Source: JADLFV01 sp964471555 (GTDB lineage Bacteria; Planctomycetota; Phycisphaerae; Phycisphaerales; Phycisphaeraceae). Taken from it: 25,157 bases of DNA. Below, piece by piece: positions 7,160-15,622 of this stretch. A program made the translations under genes and the position numbers. The notes below the pieces were generated by a model. That model ran no database searches, was not told where the DNA came from, and was given only the letters and a program-made list of their open reading frames with translations. Every line of letters starts with the position of its first letter. The stretch's first letter is position 1. The stretch is taken from contig CAYYGM010000059.1 of assembly GCA_964471555.1 (NCBI GenBank), forward strand, positions 1 to 25,157, in the 5' to 3' direction.

Positions 7160-8245
7160 ATGAACCAAGAGAACAATGATGAGATGGGCCAACCCCTGGT
7201 GGTGGGGATCGCGGGTCTGGGTCGCAGCGGCTGGAACATTCATGCCGCCACGTTGAAGCAATTGAGCAGGCAGTATCGCATCGCAGCGGTGACCGATCCC
7301 CACGCGGACCGTTGCCAGGAAGCCAGGCAGCAGTTTGATGCCCGGGTGTACCCCGATTTCCAGGACATGCTGGCTGACGATCGGCTGGAGTTGATCGTCG
7401 TGGCATCACCCAATCATCTGCATGCCGAGCACGCGATGGCGGCCATGCGTTCGTGCAAACACGTGGTGGTCGAGAAGCCAGTGGCCTGTAACGTGGATGA
7501 GATGGACGAGATGATCGCCACGTCCGAGCAGACGCAGCGCGTGCTGGCGCCGTTTCAGAATCGCCGCTACGACCCGCATTTTCTGAAGGTGCGTTCGATC
7601 ATCGAATCGGGCGAATTGGGGCGGATCGTACAGATTCGCATGGCGATGCACAGTTTCGGCCGGCGCTGGGATTGGCAGACGCTGCGGGAACTCGGCGGCG
7701 GAACCTTGAACAACGCGGGGCCGCACTTTCTGGACCTGGCGTTGGAACTGTTTGGACCGAGTGAGCCGCAGGTGTTCTGCCATCTGGATACGGTGCTGAC
7801 GCTGGGCGATGCGGAGGATCACGTGGTATTGATCCTGCGTGCGGCCGGCGCTCCGCTGATTCAATTGGAGATGACCAGCGCCTGTTCATTGCGTCAGGAA
7901 TTCTGGCTGGTGATGGGTGATCGCGGCACGCTGCGTGGAAGTATGGAGCATCTGGAATGGCAGGTGACGGATTTGAGCGCCTTGCCGCCGCGGCAGGTGC
8001 AGCGGGGGGCGGCCGAGCAGCGCAGTTACAACAGCGAGAAGCTGGTCTGGACCCGGCGGGAATGGACTGTGCCCGAGCAGGAAAAAACCATCGGTTGGAC
8101 GAGGCAGTGCTTCTATGAGGACTTGTACAAGACACTGCGTCAGGGTCAGCCGCTGGTGGTGACGCCGCAGCAGGTCCGCCGCCAGATCAGCATTCTGGAA
8201 CAGGCGCACGAGCAGGGGCGCATGGCGGATCTGACCCACGCCTGA
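7160..8245 (+). CDS. Gfo/Idh/MocA-family NAD(P)-dependent oxidoreductase
   Basis: A 361-residue cytosolic sugar dehydrogenase-type protein. It has an N-terminal Rossmann fold with GLGRSG at 19-24 after a short beta strand, the acidic VTDPHADR at the end of strand 2, the ASPNHLHAEHA helix region, and the family-defining EKP at 105-107. The C-terminal alpha/beta domain carries GGGTLNNAGPHFLDLALELFG at about 179-199, with the expected catalytic-region histidine 189. I chose ATG 7160, with GAGAG 5 nt upstream, because the Rossmann fold begins shortly after it. The reading frame stays open to a GTG at 7058, but that extension has no family character. First gene after the promoter near 7000; it probably oxidises or reduces a sugar released by the lyase encoded next. 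The exact substrate is unknown. Confidence 0.9.
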   Translation: MNQENNDEMGQPLVVGIAGLGRSGWNIHAATLKQLSRQYRIAAVTDPHADRCQEARQQFDARVYPDFQDMLADDRLELIVVASPNHLHAEHAMAAMRSCKHVVVEKPVACNVDEMDEMIATSEQTQRVLAPFQNRRYDPHFLKVRSIIESGELGRIVQIRMAMHSFGRRWDWQTLRELGGGTLNNAGPHFLDLALELFGPSEPQVFCHLDTVLTLGDAEDHVVLILRAAGAPLIQLEMTSACSLRQEFWLVMGDRGTLRGSMEHLEWQVTDLSALPPRQVQRGAAEQRSYNSEKLVWTRREWTVPEQEKTIGWTRQCFYEDLYKTLRQGQPLVVTPQQVRRQISILEQAHEQGRMADLTHA

Positions 8246-8373
8246 CGCGGCAGGGGGCATCCGCTCACCGTTGAACATGGCTGTGCATGCACGTCCGGCG
8301 CGTCAGGTAAGTTCAAACCGTGCGGGCGCGTGAAGACGTCGAGATATCGATCACTCGGAAAGGGGCGGACAGA

Positions 8374-11300
8374 ATGATGAGCATGCAATCGACGTGGTGG
8401 CGGTTGATCGGGACGAGCTTGCTGGTTACCGGCATCTGGGTGCTGGGCGCGGCGGCGGAGCCGATAGAGGTCGGGGGCGAGGATTCGCCGGAAGTTCGTC
8501 CGTACCGTGAGCTGGCCTATTCGCCGGCTGACATCCTCGAAGCGCGGCGGCGGGCGCGGCTGGGGGCCAACCCCGACATCGTGCAGAAAATCTTCGAGCA
8601 GTGCGACCGGTGGATGGCCTACAGCGAGAAGCAGATCATCGATCTGATTCCGCCGGTCGATGCCTCGTTCGCTTACGGCATGGCGGGCGATCCCAAGACG
8701 GGCCAGGCCTGGCCTCGCTTCGGGCGCTCCGATGACATGTGCAGCGTGGATCGGCCGGGCGAAGTCAAAAGCCCGTTCACCGGCGATATCTACGGCATTC
8801 AAAAACCAGGTGAAGAATACTACGACCCCGGTGACGGCTGGGTGCGCCCCGGCGACGGCAAGCGTTTCTACTTCAAGGGCATCTGGAACGCCTACATCGA
8901 ACAGCAGTTGCACGCTGCGATCGAAAATCTCGCCATCGGTTACCTGTTGACCGGCGACCCGGCAGTGGGGCGGCGAGCCCTGGTGATACTCGATCAATTC
9001 GCCACCTTGCGAGCCAAACGCCCCGAGACCGACGGCACCGCTGACTGGGTCACGCCGCTGCGCCCCGGCATGGGCTACTTCAGCAACATGGGCAACATCG
9101 CCAACGACCGCACGGTCTACATCGGGCTGGCCTTCGACCTGCTGGCCAACGCCCCTTATGGCGATGAGCCTTCCAGTCTTGATCCCGCGGTGACCGTGCG
9201 CGACAACATCCTGCAGCACTATTTCAGCGTCTATGAGCCGTGGTACATCACGCAGAAGAAGGGATTGCAGAATCACGCGTTGATGGTGCTGGCGAACATG
9301 ACCGTGCAGGGTTTGCTCAAGGGCGATGCCGATTACCTGCGCACGGGTATCGATGGCACCTACGCATTTCTCGACGGCACGTTCAATCGCGACGGTGATT
9401 ACTACGAGATTGCCGGCGGCTACGGGCATCTGGGCCGCTCCTACAGCGCGGTGATGACCACGTTGCTGAGCCGGTACGATCCTGCACGCTACGACAACGC
9501 AGCCGAACTGCCCAAGCCGAGTGACTATCCACACAGCCTCAAGTTCGGCAATGATCGGCGCTGGTATCTCTACTGCAGTGACCTGCTGTTTCGTCTGCCC
9601 ATACTGGGGCGCGATCCGCAGTACGGCGACAGCAAGCCCGACCGCTACGTTCTGCTCGACAAAACAGAACACTGGCTGGCATGGCGGCGCTGCACGTACC
9701 TGCGCATGCTGATGCAGACGGTGACCCGGCCCGAATGGCTCGAACACATGCAGCAGCTTTATGCCTCGATCGCTGAGCAGGACATCAAGGAGCCGATCAT
9801 CCACGACCTGATGCTGCAGGGCCTTGGCATGTGGCCGCTCCCCCCCGCAGAAATCAAGAATGCGGAAGCGGCGCAGGTGAGCAAAACAACCATGGGGCAA
9901 ACGTCGGATGTGATGCCGGGCAAGGGCATCATCATTCTGCGCAGCGGCATCGGACCTGACAGCCGCGCCCTGTTTGTCCGCGGTGGTGCAGGCGCTTCGC
10001 ACGGCCACGACGATCAGATGGCGATCGTGCCCTATGGCAACGGCATGGTGCTGGTCGGGGAGTACGGCTACAACTATGCCGGCACCAACGATCACATCGG
10101 CTGGGGCTCGCGGGCCATCGCCCACCTGGCTGCCACCGTCAACCAGGATCTGCCCCCATCCTATTTCTACAAGGGCCGCTCCGCCGATGTCACCGCTCCG
10201 CAGTCGGACATCGTGGGCTATCTGTCCGTGCCGCCGGCCCAGTGCTTCGAGATGCGCAACACCGGCATGTGGCGCGACATCGCCAAGGACATGAAGGACT
10301 ATCGCCGGCTCAGTTGGCTGATTGATGCCGACGCGCAGCACTACTATTTCCTCGACGTTTTCCAGATCGTCGGCGGCCAGACGCACGACTACACCTGGAA
10401 CGCGCCGTACGACGATCACGAAAGCGTCGCCACCTTCAATGTGGCCGGGATCGATCCGCAGCCGCAGCCGGGCGTGTGGGTGCTGGCAGCCCTCGACGGC
10501 CAGAACCAGGACGTCACCTGGAACAAGCCCAAACAGAGTTGGGGCGAACGACTCAACGGCGCAGCCGACGGCCAGGTGCGCGACCTGAAGCTCGGTGACA
10601 TCCCGACGCCGGACAAGATTTATCTGTGGAATCCGCCGCCCGGCAACGGTTATGGCATGATCTGGGACGTCAAAGCCCAGCAGACCGATAGCGACTGGTC
10701 CGCGACCTGGAAGCTGGTCGACGACAAGCACTACCTGCGTACGGAGGTGATCAACTACGACGGCATGACCGCGGTGACCGCGCGTTCGCCTTCGCTGCTG
10801 ATTGACAAGCACCATCACCTGATTCTGGAGCGGCGCACGCAGCCCGAGGGCGTGACTGCTCCGTTGCGCAGCCGTTTCGTGACGGTGGCTCAGGTGGGAG
10901 ACGGCGATGACTGGCCGGTGCGGGCGGCGCAGAAGCTGGCGGTGACTGCCGAGCGCGAGGCGGATGCGGTGGCGGTGGGGGTGGAGCTTGCGGACGGCAA
11001 GCGCGATTGCATGCTGGCTTCGCGCACATCGCAGCGCATGGCGACCGATGATGTCACCGTGCAGGGCTGTCGCGGTTTTGCCCGCTTCGATGCGGACGGC
11101 AAGCTGGCGCACCTGGCATTGCAGGAAGGCACGCTGATCGAGGCCGGCGGCTGGCGGATCGAAGCGGAGCGCGACTGTTTTGAAGCGAAAGTGCGCCAGG
11201 CGAAGGCGGACTGGGATGAAAGTCGGCTGACGATTGATCGCAAGCTGCCTGTGGGCGATGTGCTGGCCGGGAGCATGGTGCTGATCGATTCACCGTCCGG

Positions 11301-11889
11301 CGCGTCGCAGCCGTACTCGCACAGTGATTACTACGCGATTGAAACCGTGGAACAGACCAGGGACGGCGGGAGTGTGCTCATCTTCCGGGGGCAATCCCTG
11401 ATCGCCACGCGCCTGCGACTGGGATCAGTGGACGCCGAGAAGAACGTGCTGACGGGTGAATGGCCCAACGAGTTGGCCGGGCTGCCGGGAACATTCGACT
11501 TTGTCGGCCGCATGATCCAGTCCCGCCAGCACCCGGACCATCGCACGCTGGTGCGCAGCTACGTCGGCAGCGAAGTGCAAGTGCTGCGGGCTGCGGGCTT
11601 CAAGATCGGCGACGACCTGGAGATCTACGTGGCCAAGCCCAACGATCGGCTGACCATGCCCACCACCGTGACGCTCACGAAGCAGGACGACGGCAGTTTC
11701 CTGCTGCGCAGCAACGCTGCGGTGACGCTGACGTGCCAGGCGGCAGCAGGTTCGCAATTGATGATGCAGATCAACGGCCAGGCTTCGCGCCAACTTGGCC
11801 AGGCGGATGCCAAGGGCGTGTTGCAAGTGAAGATCGATCCTGCCGAGACCGGCTCAGCGGTGATGAGCCTGCGTTGGGATCGCCGGTAA
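8374..11889 (+). CDS. Secreted heparinase II/III-family polysaccharide lyase
   Basis: A 1171-residue exported protein. The start at ATG 8374 has GGAAAGGGG about 9 nt upstream; the in-frame GTG at 8320 lacks such a site. The signal peptide runs through ...VTGIWVLGAAA with likely cleavage after residue 28. An alpha/alpha-toroid lyase domain follows, with the QNHALM motif (N300, H301) and DYYEIAGGYGHLGRSYS (Y343/Y344 onward). The heparinase II/III beta-sandwich follows with GASHGHDDQM at 540-549. These are the Asn, Tyr and His positions the family uses for beta-elimination on uronic-acid polymers. Residues from about 900 onward form extra beta-rich domains and make it much longer than typical 600-750-residue members. 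The substrate could be alginate, heparinoid or another uronan. Periplasmic or surface location is inferred from the signal peptide. Confidence 0.85.
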   Translation: MMSMQSTWWRLIGTSLLVTGIWVLGAAAEPIEVGGEDSPEVRPYRELAYSPADILEARRRARLGANPDIVQKIFEQCDRWMAYSEKQIIDLIPPVDASFAYGMAGDPKTGQAWPRFGRSDDMCSVDRPGEVKSPFTGDIYGIQKPGEEYYDPGDGWVRPGDGKRFYFKGIWNAYIEQQLHAAIENLAIGYLLTGDPAVGRRALVILDQFATLRAKRPETDGTADWVTPLRPGMGYFSNMGNIANDRTVYIGLAFDLLANAPYGDEPSSLDPAVTVRDNILQHYFSVYEPWYITQKKGLQNHALMVLANMTVQGLLKGDADYLRTGIDGTYAFLDGTFNRDGDYYEIAGGYGHLGRSYSAVMTTLLSRYDPARYDNAAELPKPSDYPHSLKFGNDRRWYLYCSDLLFRLPILGRDPQYGDSKPDRYVLLDKTEHWLAWRRCTYLRMLMQTVTRPEWLEHMQQLYASIAEQDIKEPIIHDLMLQGLGMWPLPPAEIKNAEAAQVSKTTMGQTSDVMPGKGIIILRSGIGPDSRALFVRGGAGASHGHDDQMAIVPYGNGMVLVGEYGYNYAGTNDHIGWGSRAIAHLAATVNQDLPPSYFYKGRSADVTAPQSDIVGYLSVPPAQCFEMRNTGMWRDIAKDMKDYRRLSWLIDADAQHYYFLDVFQIVGGQTHDYTWNAPYDDHESVATFNVAGIDPQPQPGVWVLAALDGQNQDVTWNKPKQSWGERLNGAADGQVRDLKLGDIPTPDKIYLWNPPPGNGYGMIWDVKAQQTDSDWSATWKLVDDKHYLRTEVINYDGMTAVTARSPSLLIDKHHHLILERRTQPEGVTAPLRSRFVTVAQVGDGDDWPVRAAQKLAVTAEREADAVAVGVELADGKRDCMLASRTSQRMATDDVTVQGCRGFARFDADGKLAHLALQEGTLIEAGGWRIEAERDCFEAKVRQAKADWDESRLTIDRKLPVGDVLAGSMVLIDSPSGASQPYSHSDYYAIETVEQTRDGGSVLIFRGQSLIATRLRLGSVDAEKNVLTGEWPNELAGLPGTFDFVGRMIQSRQHPDHRTLVRSYVGSEVQVLRAAGFKIGDDLEIYVAKPNDRLTMPTTVTLTKQDDGSFLLRSNAAVTLTCQAAAGSQLMMQINGQASRQLGQADAKGVLQVKIDPAETGSAVMSLRWDRR

Positions 11890-11907
11890 ACCCTGGAGTT
11901 TTTGCAA

Positions 11908-13083
11908 GTGACGACGGACCTTAACAAGCGTTATCAGGAAGCGGCGATTCAAGCCGGGCAATGGCTGGTGCGGACACAGGTCAAGGTGGATCGCGACGCC
12001 AACCGCGGTAGGTTTATCTCCTCGCACCGCATCGGCAGCGATCAGTCCAATCTGAGCACGAACTGGAACAGTGCGTTCGCATTGATGGGCCTGCTGTCGC
12101 TGCACCGGATGACGGGCGAGGCGGAGTACCTGGATGCGGCCCGGCGCTGCGTGGATTACATCCGCTCGCTGCAAATCCTTGACGCGCGCCACCGACATCT
12201 GAACGGCGCGATCCGTGAAGAGTCGCCGCAGACCCAATGGTTGCATCCGCGTGATGCGGTGTCCGCAGCCTGGGGCATGCTGTGCTACTGGCAATACACG
12301 CACGATGCGGACTGCCTTGAGCGGGCCCGCATGTTCGCTGACTGGATGCTGGTGTACGGCTTCCGCGGTGACTGGCCGCTGTGCACGGTGAACCTGGGCG
12401 CAGGCGGCAAAGACACCGACAACATCCAGGGCAGTTTCCAGTCGGGCGGCATCCTCTTTTTTCACGACATGTACCGGGCCACGCAGGACATTCGCTACGC
12501 CGAGGCTGCCCTGCGCATGGCCGAGTACTACGTACACAACTTTCTGGATGACGACGGGCAGCTCAGTGTGCTGATCGATCCGCTGGGCATCAACCCGGGC
12601 ATTCACGATACAAACAAGTGGCCGCTGGACTGGCAGAACATGCACCGGGTCAACGATGACTTCGGCGGCATCGCCCTGGTGCGCAGCTTCCAGATTTACA
12701 AGCGGGAGATCTATCGCCGGCGCCTGGGCAAGTACGCGGACTGGGTGTTGGGCATGCAGCGGGCCGACGGCGGATTTCTGGAGCCGGACCTCGAGGTGGC
12801 GGCCGCCACGGTGCCCATCATGCTCAACGGCTACCGGCAGATCGCGCCCCCGGAAGTGGCAGAGAAGCTGGACGCGGCGCTGCATCGATCGTTGGACCAT
12901 CTGCTGTCGCTTCAGTACAGCGGCGACGATGTGCAGGCGCAAGGTGCGTTCCTGGGCATGGACGAGCGTTGCTGCTGCGGGAACCGGCAATGGGTCAACC
13001 TCCGTTGCACGGGTTACGCCATCCTGGCCCTGTTGCAGCAGACGGGGCATTCGGTGTTTCCGCTTTTTGATGGGGCCAAGTGA
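11908..13083 (+). CDS. Alpha/alpha-barrel (six-hairpin glycosidase-like) protein
   Basis: A 391-residue protein without signal peptide, made of repeated helical hairpins such as NSAFALMGLLSLHRMTGEAEY and AALRMAEYYVHNFLDDDG. The pattern fits the six-hairpin glycosidase/terpenoid-cyclase-like toroid superfamily, which includes unsaturated glucuronyl hydrolases of GH88/GH105. I do not recognise the exact family, and no catalytic residues can be assigned. Near the end is an unusual cysteine cluster, CCCG at 355-358, with another Cys at 367 in NLRCTGY. The start is set at GTG 11908, 10 nt after GGAG; TTG 11902 is too close to that site. It begins 18 nt after the lyase gene and overlaps the epimerase gene by one base (TGATG), so all are probably one transcript. 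A role in processing lyase products in the cytoplasm is inferred. Confidence 0.7.
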   Translation: MTTDLNKRYQEAAIQAGQWLVRTQVKVDRDANRGRFISSHRIGSDQSNLSTNWNSAFALMGLLSLHRMTGEAEYLDAARRCVDYIRSLQILDARHRHLNGAIREESPQTQWLHPRDAVSAAWGMLCYWQYTHDADCLERARMFADWMLVYGFRGDWPLCTVNLGAGGKDTDNIQGSFQSGGILFFHDMYRATQDIRYAEAALRMAEYYVHNFLDDDGQLSVLIDPLGINPGIHDTNKWPLDWQNMHRVNDDFGGIALVRSFQIYKREIYRRRLGKYADWVLGMQRADGGFLEPDLEVAAATVPIMLNGYRQIAPPEVAEKLDAALHRSLDHLLSLQYSGDDVQAQGAFLGMDERCCCGNRQWVNLRCTGYAILALLQQTGHSVFPLFDGAK

Positions 13084-14294
13084 TGTCACAGCCGTGGCGA
13101 CCGCTGCTGGACTGCGAGGCCGAGCTGGCGCGGCTGCGGGGGTGCCTGTTCGACTCGGTGCTGCCGTTCTGGAAAAAGCATGCCATCGATCAGGCCGGGG
13201 GCTTGAACACCTGCCTGGGCGACGACGGCCAGGTGATCAGCCGTGACAAGTGGCTGTGGAGCCAGTGGCGTGCGGTGTGGGTGTTCAGCAAGCTGTACAA
13301 CGACTTCGGGCGCGATCCGCAATGGCTGGACCTGGCCCGGCACATCTATCGCTTCGTGGCGGCGCATGGCTGGTCGGAAAAGGACCACGGCTGGAACCTG
13401 TGCCTGGACGGCGAGGGCAACGTGCTGCGCGGCTACGAAAGCATCTATGCCGACGGCTTTGCCATCTACGGCCTGACCGAACTGGCGCAGGCCACCGGCG
13501 AGCGGCAGGTGCAAGACCTGGCACGCCGCACGGCCGACGCGGTACTGGAGAAATTGACGCGGCCGCACAGTGAAATCCCGACGTTTCCCTATCCGACGCC
13601 GGCAGGCATGCGCGTGCATGGTTTGCCGATGATTTTCAGTTTGTGCTTCTGGGAGTTGGGCAGATTCCTGGGCGACTGGCGGTACATGGAAGCCGCGGTG
13701 GAGATGAGCGATGAAATCTTCGCCCGCTTTTATCGCCCGCAGCGCAACCTGGTGCTGGAGCGGGTGAGCGATGACGGCAGCGAAGCACCGCCGCCGGATG
13801 GCACGGCCGTGGTGCCGGGACACGTGATCGAGGACATGTGGTTCCAGATTCACATCGCCCGCGATCGCGGGGACCGCCAGCGCGTGGGACAGGCCTGTGA
13901 CCTGATCCAGCGGCACTGCGAAGTCGGATGGGATGAGAAGTTCGGCGGCCTACTGTTGGCGGTGGATGCGGACGGCCGGCCCGACGTGGGGTGGAAGTTC
14001 GCCGACACCAAGCTGTGGTGGCCGCACACGGAGGCGATGTACGCGCTGCTGCTGGCATACGAGATCACCGAGCAGTCGTGGTGCACCACTTGGTACGACC
14101 GGGTGCGCGATTATTCGTTTACCCACTTTCCATGTACCGAGCACGGGGAGTGGATACAGAGATTGGACCGCCGGGGGCAGGTGCTCAAGGACGTGGTGGC
14201 CTTGCCGGTCAAGGATCCGTTCCATCTGCCGCGGGCGTTGATGTTGAGCATTCAGTGTCTGCAAAGGATTCAACAAAGGGAAGAACAGTCATGA
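13083..14294 (+). CDS. N-acylglucosamine 2-epimerase (AGE) family protein
   Basis: A 403-residue alpha/alpha-barrel sugar isomerase/epimerase. The family histidines are in place: H179 in RVHGLPMIFSLCFWELGRF, H247 in VVPGHVIEDMWFQIHIA, H315 in KLWWPHTEAMYALLLAYEI and H381 in VKDPFHLPRALM. Members interconvert ManNAc/GlcNAc, mannose/fructose or cellobiose-type sugars, so the family alone does not name the substrate. The ATG at 13083 overlaps the upstream TGA (TGATG), and the TGA at 14292-14294 overlaps the next ATG (ATGA), indicating translational coupling on both sides. In this context it probably isomerises a sugar or unsaturated uronate released by the lyase. Cytosolic; no signal peptide. 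An in-frame GTG one codon earlier is less likely. Confidence 0.9.
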   Translation: MSQPWRPLLDCEAELARLRGCLFDSVLPFWKKHAIDQAGGLNTCLGDDGQVISRDKWLWSQWRAVWVFSKLYNDFGRDPQWLDLARHIYRFVAAHGWSEKDHGWNLCLDGEGNVLRGYESIYADGFAIYGLTELAQATGERQVQDLARRTADAVLEKLTRPHSEIPTFPYPTPAGMRVHGLPMIFSLCFWELGRFLGDWRYMEAAVEMSDEIFARFYRPQRNLVLERVSDDGSEAPPPDGTAVVPGHVIEDMWFQIHIARDRGDRQRVGQACDLIQRHCEVGWDEKFGGLLLAVDADGRPDVGWKFADTKLWWPHTEAMYALLLAYEITEQSWCTTWYDRVRDYSFTHFPCTEHGEWIQRLDRRGQVLKDVVALPVKDPFHLPRALMLSIQCLQRIQQREEQS

Positions 14295-15364
14295 GCCCAT
14301 CCAAGCGTCGTGTGGGAGCCCTGGACGCAACAGGGCATGCGGTGGTCATCGAGCAGCCGATTCCGCCGGTGAAGCCGGGACAGGTGCTGGTGAAGGTGCA
14401 CGCCTCGTTGATCAGTCCGGGCACGGAGTTGGCCCAGGCGCGGCAGAACAGGGCGGCCGGGGTGAAGGACAAGGGTTCACTTCCGGGGGCCGCTCAACCG
14501 TTCGGTTACCAGAACGCCGGCGTGATCGAAGCGCTGGGCGATGGTGTCAGTCAGCATACCGTGGGCGATCGCGTGGCCTGCATCGGGGCGGGCCATGCGT
14601 TGCACAGCGATTACGTGGTGGTGCCGCAGAATCTCTGCGCCAAATTGCCGGACAACGTCACCTACGAGCAGGGGGCGTACACCATGCTGGCCTGCACCGC
14701 CTTGCAGGCGATTCGCCGCGGCGGCACAGCCCTGGGCGAGTACCTGCTGGTGGTGGGGTTAGGCGTGATCGGCCAGTTCACCGGGCAGTTCGGCCTGCTC
14801 TCGGGCATGCGCGTGGCCGGCTGGGACATGGAAGCGGGGCGGCTGAAGATCGCCGCGTCCCTCGGCTTCGGCCAGACCGTGCGCATCGGGCAGGATGATC
14901 CGATCATCCTGTCGCAGAGCTTCACCGAAGGATTGGGTTTCGACATGACGGTGATGGCCTTCGGCGGCGACGGCGACAAGGCGCTCGAAAGCGTACGCAA
15001 CGTGATGAAGCTGACCAGCGACGGCCATCGCATGGGACGCATCGTCATGGTGGGCGGGTTGAGCACGTCGATCCGCTGGGGGGCAGCCACGGGCAACCTT
15101 GACCTGCTCAGCTCGGCCCGCACCGGGCTTGGCTATCACGACGACGACTGGGAGCACGGCCGGGTCGAGTATCCGCCGGTGGCCGTGCGCTGGGGCACGC
15201 GCCAGCACATGCGCCTGGTGCTGCAACTGATGAGCGAAGGGCGTTTGCATGCTGAGGCTTTGACCACGCATCGCCTGCCGCTGGAAAAAATCGACGAAGC
15301 GGTCAGCGCCCACCTGGAGCAGCCGGGGCGCACGCTGGGCACGTTGCTGTTGATGAATGGTTAA
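14291..15364 (+). CDS. Zinc-independent MDR-type (alcohol dehydrogenase-like) oxidoreductase
   Basis: A 357-residue medium-chain dehydrogenase. It has a GroES-like N-terminal domain with VLVKVHASLISPGTEL at 32-47, GDRVACIGAGHALHSDYVVVP at about 92-112 and GAYTMLACTALQA at 128-140. The nucleotide-binding fold carries VVGLGVIGQ with the Gly motif at 156-161. The catalytic-zinc cysteine expected where ISPGTE stands is absent, and the structural-zinc four-cysteine lobe is missing, so it is probably a zinc-less NAD(P) oxidoreductase. The ATG at 14291 overlaps the epimerase stop by 4 bp (ATGA). The frame stays open 300 bp farther upstream, but that stretch is the epimerase gene read in another frame. 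Last intact gene of the carbohydrate operon, likely acting on the same sugar as the Gfo/Idh enzyme. Confidence 0.88.
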   Translation: MSPSKRRVGALDATGHAVVIEQPIPPVKPGQVLVKVHASLISPGTELAQARQNRAAGVKDKGSLPGAAQPFGYQNAGVIEALGDGVSQHTVGDRVACIGAGHALHSDYVVVPQNLCAKLPDNVTYEQGAYTMLACTALQAIRRGGTALGEYLLVVGLGVIGQFTGQFGLLSGMRVAGWDMEAGRLKIAASLGFGQTVRIGQDDPIILSQSFTEGLGFDMTVMAFGGDGDKALESVRNVMKLTSDGHRMGRIVMVGGLSTSIRWGAATGNLDLLSSARTGLGYHDDDWEHGRVEYPPVAVRWGTRQHMRLVLQLMSEGRLHAEALTTHRLPLEKIDEAVSAHLEQPGRTLGTLLLMNG

Positions 15365-15390
15365 AAAACTTCAACCGGAGGACGCGACAG

Positions 15391-15595
15391 ATGGTGAAAA
15401 ACAGCGGATTCGGCCTGTTTTTGCTGTTGTAGTGCAGTGCGGTTATGGGACAGACGGTGTATTTCGTCGCCCCCGCGGGCGGGGGTGTCGCCGATGGCCA
15501 GCTACGTCCAGATGCTGCGGGACATTAAGGACCTGTTTCCGGGGCTGACCGAGCACAATCGGATCGCGCTGGGCCAAACCTCCGGCTGGATGTAG
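15391..15595 (+). pseudogene. Decayed remnant of a secreted protein gene
   Basis: A strong GGAGGA (15377-15382) precedes ATG 15391, which begins a signal-peptide-like MVKNSGFGLFLLL. The frame hits TAG at 15430-15432, then continues in the same frame as CSAVMGQTVYFVAPAGGG. Ignoring the TAG, this looks like a lipobox cysteine and the first strand of a secreted beta-helix or surface protein. The frame soon stops again (TAA). In the +1 frame, 15494-15595 encodes a 33-residue piece with protein-like sequence MASYVQMLRDIKDLFPGLTE and then a TAG. The whole looks like a gene reduced to its two ends by an internal deletion, plus a nonsense change. No family is assigned. It lies between the dehydrogenase gene and nuoD. 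Confidence 0.55.
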
Positions 15596-15622
15596 CACGC
15601 AAGCGGATGGGACGGGGGGCGT

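Noticed and set aside
8241..8307. Inverted repeat CCTGACGCG ... CGCGTCAGG between the oxidoreductase and lyase genes
   Set aside because: Only 9 bp per arm with a 49-nt loop and no T-run; could be chance in GC-rich sequence.
8146..11112. Very long minus-strand open frame (988 codons) opposite the lyase gene
   Set aside because: Its product is His/Arg/Val/Gly-rich without domain character, and the plus strand encodes a recognisable lyase with signal peptide and catalytic motifs. Long antisense frames are common in GC-rich genes.
13991..14290. Upstream extension of the MDR dehydrogenase frame
   Set aside because: This stretch is the 3' part of the epimerase gene read in another frame; the conserved dehydrogenase start is at 14291.
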